A stretch of DNA of 64,000 nucleotides from G958296245 sp965262055 (GTDB lineage Bacteria; Chloroflexota; Dehalococcoidia; Lucifugimonadales; G958296245). How positions within the stretch are numbered: position 1 is the first letter of the stretch; the number at the start of each line of letters is the position of its first letter. The translations under genes were made by a program, and so were the position numbers. Positions 59,937-64,000 of the stretch are shown here, in pieces. A model generated the notes under the pieces. The model saw only the letters and a program-made list of their open reading frames with translations, did no database searches and was not told where the DNA came from. Location of the stretch: positions 1,550,001 to 1,614,000 of the forward strand of contig CBDHEI010000002.1 of the NCBI GenBank assembly GCA_965262055.1, in the 5' to 3' direction.

Positions 59937-60608
59937 GTGGGAGAGTCGTTCCAGGGTGCGCCGTCGCTCCTCTTGGCGATAGTTGCCGGCTACTTGCTCG
60001 GATCGATCCCGCTCGCCGGCATCATCGCTCGCAGGCACGGCGTTGACATATTTTCAGCGGGCTCCGGTCTGCCCGGCGCATCCAACATCCTACGGACAGT
60101 TGGCAGAGTCGCGGCCATCGTAGTCTTCCTGGGTGACATCGGCAAGGGCGCCCTCGCAGTGGTGGTGGCCCGCTACCTCGAGGTCGATAGTTCTTTGCTG
60201 GTGCTCCCGGCCGGCGCGGCGGTGGTGGGTCACTGGCTCCCGGTGTTCAACGGCTTCCGCGGCGGCGATGGGCTGGCGACACTAGGAGGCATCATCATTG
60301 GGATGTTCCCTGGGTTCGGGTCGGTCAGTATAGCCGTCGCGCTGCTCGTAGCCCTCAGTGCCCAGCGTCTGCCCTTCAGCTCTCTGCTAAGCATCGTGTT
60401 CGGCTATAGTACCCTGGTCGCCCTTAGCCTGGCGTACGACGGCGACATCGTCCCGGTGCTCGGCCTGGGCGGGCTCGCGGGGCTGGTCCTAGCCCACGCT
60501 CTACTTGGTCACCACAGGAGGCGGCAGGACGATGCCCAGGGGGAAGGGATCGACGCCCCGGAATGGGACGAGGTCGGGGATACTGAAAGGGCCACGGGAC
60601 GCCAGTAG
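59937..60608 (+). CDS. plsY: Glycerol-3-phosphate acyltransferase PlsY
   Basis: 223 residues, GTG start. Membrane enzyme using acyl-phosphate to acylate G3P at sn-1, the first step of phospholipid synthesis. Motifs: YLLGSIPLAGIIARRHGVD (motif 1 area), AGSGLPGASNILRTVG (motif 2) and PVFNGFRGGDGLATLGGII (motif 3), with five transmembrane helices. C-terminal tail is polar and short of homology. Downstream fabF fits fatty-acid/lipid synthesis. Confidence 0.95.
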   Translation: MGESFQGAPSLLLAIVAGYLLGSIPLAGIIARRHGVDIFSAGSGLPGASNILRTVGRVAAIVVFLGDIGKGALAVVVARYLEVDSSLLVLPAGAAVVGHWLPVFNGFRGGDGLATLGGIIIGMFPGFGSVSIAVALLVALSAQRLPFSSLLSIVFGYSTLVALSLAYDGDIVPVLGLGGLAGLVLAHALLGHHRRRQDDAQGEGIDAPEWDEVGDTERATGRQ

Positions 60609-60615
60609 CCGCCCT

Positions 60616-60846
60616 CTACTGCATGCCGATGCAGGTGGTGGTGCGCAGGACGCCCTGGGCCGGGTGTATAGAGCTGGCCACCGTGCTGCTGACAGCGCTC
60701 AGGTCCTTCGCAACGATCACCGCTATGATGTCGTAGGGCCCGGTGACGCGGGAAGCCTCGCGCACGCTCGGGTCGGCCTTGAGCTTCTCCAAGAGCCCTC
60801 TTGAATGTCCAGCGGACATCTCGATTAGAACGTAAGCTGTTACCAC
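60616..60846 (-). CDS. Stand-alone Lrp/AsnC ligand-binding (RAM) domain protein
   Basis: 76 residues from a GTG at 60846 with GGAGG about 8 bases upstream. It is only the effector-binding domain of Lrp regulators: VVTAYVLIEMSAGHSRGLLE, RVTGPYDIIAVIVAKDLSAV and IHPAQGVLRTTTCIGMQ. No helix-turn-helix, so it may modulate other Lrp proteins or bind amino acids. Convergent with plsY. Confidence 0.9.
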   Translation of the reverse strand: MVTAYVLIEMSAGHSRGLLEKLKADPSVREASRVTGPYDIIAVIVAKDLSAVSSTVASSIHPAQGVLRTTTCIGMQ

Positions 60847-60923
60847 GCTACGCCTCCGTCCCGGTGGGCAATGGTGTGAACAGCATATCCTTTCGGGCGG
60901 CAATGGACAAGACGGCCCAGCGA

Positions 60924-60972
60924 ACTGGAAAAGGTCAAGGACCTTCACGTTGAGTTCATCCTGGACTTACAG
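60924..60972 (+). repeat. Dispersed ~45-bp repeat, copy C
   Basis: CTGGAAAAGGTCAAGGACC, then TTCACGTTGAGTTCATCCTGG (split here for clarity: TTCACGTTGAG, TTCATCCTGGA). Related to copies at 26026 and 30752. Confidence 0.5.
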
Positions 60973-60985
60973 TTAGGCTCCGATC

Positions 60986-61114
60986 CTACCCCGCCGGGTG
61001 TTCTGGCTCTTCGGCAACTGGGTCCGCGAACAGGCTTTGGCCAATGGGCTCGCCGTAGTAAACGTCTATCCACGCGCTTCCTTGGCTGAGCGGGTTCTTG
61101 CGACCGCGCGGCGG
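60986..61114 (-). pseudogene. Remnant of a zinc-ribbon-protein paralogue
   Basis: Minus-strand codons read RKNPLSQGSAWIDVYYGEPI then GQSLFADPVAEEPEHPAG and stop. The VYYGEPIG segment resembles DVYLDEPIG of the protein at 1664. An in-frame stop lies just upstream, so only the tail survives. Confidence 0.4.
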
Positions 61115-61210
61115 TTAGCCCCAAGCTCCAAGGACTAGGGATACTCTGAGCAAGTCTGTTTGGGGTGTGTCATAGTACCATGTCACCCAGAAGAGGGAGG
61201 ATGTTTTGAG

Positions 61211-62173
61211 GTGAACGATACTATGGACCAGCCAACATTTGCGGATCTGGAATACGACGGCAAGAAGCGCAAGACCCGCCGGGAGATATTCCTGGAGCGC
61301 ATGGATAATCTGATCCCGTGGGATGAGTTAGAGGAGCGTATTCGCCCCTTCTATCCCAAGGCGGGCCGAGGCCGAAGACCGTATGAGTTGTCGGTGATGC
61401 TGCGGATACACTGCGTGCAGTTGTTCTACAACCTCAGTGATCCTGGTATGGAGGACATGCTCTACGAGGTCGAGTCGGTGAGACGGTTCGTAGGTCTGAG
61501 GCTGTCGGGTCCGCTGCCGGACGAGACGACGATCCTGAACTTCCGTCATCTGTTGGAAGAGCACGAGTTGGGGCAGGGTCTGTTCGAGGAGATCAACCGT
61601 CATCTGGAGTCCCAGGGACTGCGGCTTCGGGAGGGAACGATCGTGGACGCGAGCATCATCGAGGCGCCGTCATCGACGAAGAATCTTGCTGGTGATCGCG
61701 ACCCTGAGATGCGTCAGACGAAGAAGGGGAACGAGTGGCACTTTGGGATGAAGGTACACATCGGTGCGGACGCTGGGACGGGAGTAGTTCATAGCGTAAC
61801 TACGACACGGGCGAACGTGCATGACGTGACAGAGGCTCACCGATTGCTTCACGGCGGAGAGAAACGGGTGTGGGGCGATGCGGGGTATCAGGGAGTCGAC
61901 AAGCGTGTGGAGAACCGCGAGTTGGGTGTGGATTGGCAGGTAGCGATGAGGCCCGGCCGGCGACGGCAACTGGGGCAAGGGAGCTGTGAGGCGCTTGCGG
62001 AGAAGCACAAATCATCGATCAGGGCGAAGGTGGAGCATCCGTTCCTGTACGTGAAGCGGCACTTTGGGTACGCCAAGGTCCGGTACCGGGGGCTGGCTAA
62101 GAACACGCAACGACTGATGTTACTGCTTGGGCTGACCAACCTGATAACGGCAGATCGATATATGGTGGCTTGA
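61211..62173 (+). CDS. IS5-family transposase (IS5 group)
   Basis: 320 residues from a GTG at 61211 with GGAGG upstream; an ATG at 61223 is an alternative. DDE landmarks: REGTIVDASIIEAPSSTKN (first Asp), WGDAGYQGVDKRV (second) and VEHPFLYVKRHFGYAKVRYR (Glu, Y-(2)-R-(3)-E-(6)-K like motif). FLERMDNLIPWDELEERIRP is the typical DUF772 start. Element ends could not be placed; GGGATACTCTGAGCAAGTC at about 61137 resembles an IS5-type terminal repeat but the right end is unclear. Confidence 0.9.
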   Translation: MNDTMDQPTFADLEYDGKKRKTRREIFLERMDNLIPWDELEERIRPFYPKAGRGRRPYELSVMLRIHCVQLFYNLSDPGMEDMLYEVESVRRFVGLRLSGPLPDETTILNFRHLLEEHELGQGLFEEINRHLESQGLRLREGTIVDASIIEAPSSTKNLAGDRDPEMRQTKKGNEWHFGMKVHIGADAGTGVVHSVTTTRANVHDVTEAHRLLHGGEKRVWGDAGYQGVDKRVENRELGVDWQVAMRPGRRRQLGQGSCEALAEKHKSSIRAKVEHPFLYVKRHFGYAKVRYRGLAKNTQRLMLLLGLTNLITADRYMVA

Positions 62174-62539
62174 CGTGGGCGAAGTGCGCCCAAATCAGAG
62201 ATATGTGCGACGAGACGCCCCGGCAGAGCCGTTTAGGGCAACGGCAGCATCAATCGGCATGCAATAGAAGAGCGGACATCCCTGTCAATACCCCTTCTGT
62301 ACACCCCATACAGCTTACACGAAGTTGTTCAGAGGTTCCCTAGCTTGCTTCCGCCCTTGGCGAGAAGGGGAGATGTCAAGGCCCACAGTCTCAATCTTGG
62401 AGTGTGTCCACGAGGCAACGGACGCAGTGAGGGTGGCCCCCACCCCACGGAACTGGGTTCCCCATGCTGTTCCGGGGACTCTTTGCTTGTGCAGGACACT
62501 TTGGTATAACCTCTAGCGCAGACACCTAGGAGCTGGGCC
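62174..62539 (+). other. Intergenic region upstream of fabF
   Basis: 366 bases with no credible gene. TTTGCT at 62482-62487 and TATAAC at 62505-62510, 17 bases apart, form a plausible promoter for fabF, 30 bases before its ATG. The left part may contain the right end of the IS5-family element. Confidence 0.4.
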
Positions 62540-63781
62540 ATGAAGAGACGTGTGGTGGTAACAGGGATCGGACTCGTTAGCCCGGTCGGACTCACCCGTG
62601 AGGAGACGTGGGGGAGCCTTCTTGCCGGGGAGTCGGGCATCGACCGCATATCGACGTTCGACGCGGAGGAGCTTGAGACCACCATCGCCGGCGAGGTGAA
62701 GGGGTTCGACCCCACCAGCTACGTCGGCCGCAAAGAAGCCCGGCGCATGGACCGTTTCGTCCAGTTTGCCGTGGCCGCTACCCTCGAGGCGATGGAGCAG
62801 GCGTCCCTGAAGGTGAACGACGGCAACAGCGAGCGTGTCGCAGTCATCATCTCCAGCGGCATCGGGGGCATAATCACGCTGTCGGAACAGATCGGCGTGA
62901 TGGACAGCCGGGGCGCTTCCAGGGTGAGCCCTTTTCTCGTGCCCATGATGCTGCCGGACATGGCGTCCGGGCAGGTCTCGATGCTAGTTGGGGCCAAGGG
63001 CCCCAACTTCGCAACGGTCTCGGCGTGCTCCAGCGGCGCGGATGCCGTCGGCAACGCCTTCGAGCTGGTGCGCCGAGGGACCGCGGAGATTGCTCTGACC
63101 GGCGGCGCGGAGGCGGCCATATGCCCCATCGGGGTCGCCGGCTTCAACGCCTGCAAGGCCCTCTCGAAGCGTAACGACGAGCCGGGCAGGGCCTCCAGGC
63201 CCTTCGACGCCGGCCGCGACGGCTTCGTGCTCGGTGAGGGTGCCGGCGTCTTGGTGCTGGAGAGCGCCGAGAGCGCGGCCGACCGTGGGGTGGAGCCCAT
63301 CGGGGAGATCGTCGGCTACGGCTCGACCGCCGACGCCCACCACATCACGCAGCCAGCCCCCGGCGGGGAGGGCGGGGCCCGCGCCATGAAGGCCGCGCTG
63401 GAACAGGCCGGCCTGCAGTCCGGCGATGTCGATTACGTCAATGCCCACGGCACCTCCACCCCCCTCAATGACAAGTACGAGACGATGGCAATGAAGGCCG
63501 TCTTCCACGAGCGCGCATACGAAGTGCCCATCAGCTCCACCAAGTCGATGACGGGACACTTGCTCGGCGCCGGAGGCTCCCTAGAGGCCGGGATCACGGT
63601 CCTTGCGATCCGGGACGGCGCCCTGCCGCCCACGATCAACCTGGAGGAGAGCGACCCGGACTGCGACCTGGACTACACCCCCAACAGCGCACGGGAGCGC
63701 GCCGTCAAAGTCGCTATGAGCAACTCGTTCGGCTTCGGCGGCCACAATGCCAGCCTCGTCTTCCGGGAGTTCCAGCAGTAG
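62540..63781 (+). CDS. fabF: 3-oxoacyl-[acyl-carrier-protein] synthase II
   Basis: 413 residues, full-length KAS II; elongates fatty acids by condensing acyl-ACP with malonyl-ACP. Catalytic Cys in ATVSACSSGADAVGNA, His in YVNAHGTSTPLNDKYE and His in STKSMTGHLLGAGGSLEA; VVVTGIGLVSPVGLTREETW is the usual start. The acyl carrier protein and other fab genes are not adjacent. recJ follows at once. Confidence 0.96.
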   Translation: MKRRVVVTGIGLVSPVGLTREETWGSLLAGESGIDRISTFDAEELETTIAGEVKGFDPTSYVGRKEARRMDRFVQFAVAATLEAMEQASLKVNDGNSERVAVIISSGIGGIITLSEQIGVMDSRGASRVSPFLVPMMLPDMASGQVSMLVGAKGPNFATVSACSSGADAVGNAFELVRRGTAEIALTGGAEAAICPIGVAGFNACKALSKRNDEPGRASRPFDAGRDGFVLGEGAGVLVLESAESAADRGVEPIGEIVGYGSTADAHHITQPAPGGEGGARAMKAALEQAGLQSGDVDYVNAHGTSTPLNDKYETMAMKAVFHERAYEVPISSTKSMTGHLLGAGGSLEAGITVLAIRDGALPPTINLEESDPDCDLDYTPNSARERAVKVAMSNSFGFGGHNASLVFREFQQ

Positions 63782-63783
63782 CA

Positions 63784-64000
63784 GCGACCACGGCCGTCCA
63801 TACCGATTCTAATCCCAAGCCCTGGATACCCCTTCCGGTCCCGCCTCCGGGGTTTGCGGAGACCTTGGGCCGTTCACAGTTCCAAGCGCACATCCTCTAC
63901 AACCGCGGCATCAGGTCGCCCGGAGAGCTCGAGTCCTACCTCGCCGCCGATTCTCGCCTTTCGAACGACCCGTTCATGCTCCCGGACATGGAGAGGGCGG
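63784..64000 (+). CDS. recJ: Single-stranded-DNA-specific exonuclease RecJ, N-terminal part (cut by window edge)
   Basis: In the frame beginning near 63784, family-like residues PKPWIPLPVPPPGFAETLGR are followed by QAHILYNRGIRSPGELESYL and FMLPDMERA, the N-terminus of RecJ before its DHH domain. RecJ degrades single-stranded DNA 5'-3' in recombinational and mismatch repair. No ATG/GTG/TTG is found in the usual place in this frame, so the start is unresolved (a TTG near 63872 or a rare start are possible). The gene runs off the right edge. Confidence 0.8.

Larger units (their letters stand above)
60847..61210. other. Intergenic stretch with dispersed repeat and gene remnant
   Basis: About 360 bases before the IS5-family transposase. 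Holds dispersed repeat copy C and the remnant at 60986-61114; otherwise nothing is recognised. Confidence 0.5.

Noticed and set aside
1..64000. CRISPR array, prophage or integrase
   Set aside because: No regularly spaced direct repeats of CRISPR type, no phage structural or integrase/recombinase motifs were seen; mobile DNA here is IS-based.

Overview
The window is high-GC bacterial chromosome. It most resembles a member of the Chloroflexota, probably Dehalococcoidia / SAR202-like. That placement is inference. It rests on a DUF2298 membrane protein at the left edge (a family typical of Chloroflexi and some archaea), a broad set of small-molecule catabolic genes (Gfo/Idh, Ldh2, CaiB/BaiF, amidohydrolase, SDR, nitrilase), and lipoproteins of unknown function. 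No phage structural genes, CRISPR array or rRNA were seen; one tRNA (Cys) is present.

Layout. 0-5.8 kb (mostly minus strand): DUF2298 protein (cut by the edge), ftsY, a small zinc-ribbon protein, thpR, an amidohydrolase and a 14-TM MFS exporter. 5.9-19.1 kb: nitrilase, lipoprotein, then a tightly coupled trio (sugar-isomerase-like TIM barrel, CoA-transferase, acyl-CoA synthetase), a broken pentapeptide-repeat gene, a repeat-rich non-coding stretch, two tandem RidA paralogues, a lone oligopeptide-type permease, an Eis-like acetyltransferase, a sarcosine-oxidase-like flavoprotein, an S51 peptidase and tRNA-Cys.

20-31 kb is a scrambled accessory region. It holds a nested pair of IS1380-family elements, apt, a Gfo/Idh/MocA gene whose 3' end is repeated 1.8 kb downstream around a cluster of HigBA-type toxin-antitoxin genes and remnants, an EVE plus PD-(D/E)xK nuclease gene (candidate modification-dependent restriction), and a broken Ldh2 copy carrying an IS5-family (IS427-type) element. 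31-36 kb: ABC-2 exporter pair, TIMP-like membrane-anchored protein, intact Ldh2, kelch lipoprotein, orphan YgiT-type zinc finger.

36.5-50.3 kb is dominated by four paralogues of an unusual ~590-residue protein (beta-rich N-terminus plus a glycoside-hydrolase-like barrel). Three are in tandem on the plus strand and a fourth, frameshifted, is on the minus strand. Between them lie ThuA-like, SDR, MBL-fold (split by an IS) and DUF4399 genes. They could form a carbohydrate-processing island; this is the best candidate for an undescribed system. A 1703-bp IS1380-family element occurs twice (MBL gene and the leader of a class IV aminotransferase gene), each with perfect 5-bp target duplications.

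53-64 kb returns to housekeeping: aminotransferase, lactonase, the tig-clpP-clpX cluster, a 5'-3' exonuclease, plsY, a single-domain Lrp-type ligand-binding protein, an IS5-family transposase, fabF and the start of recJ.
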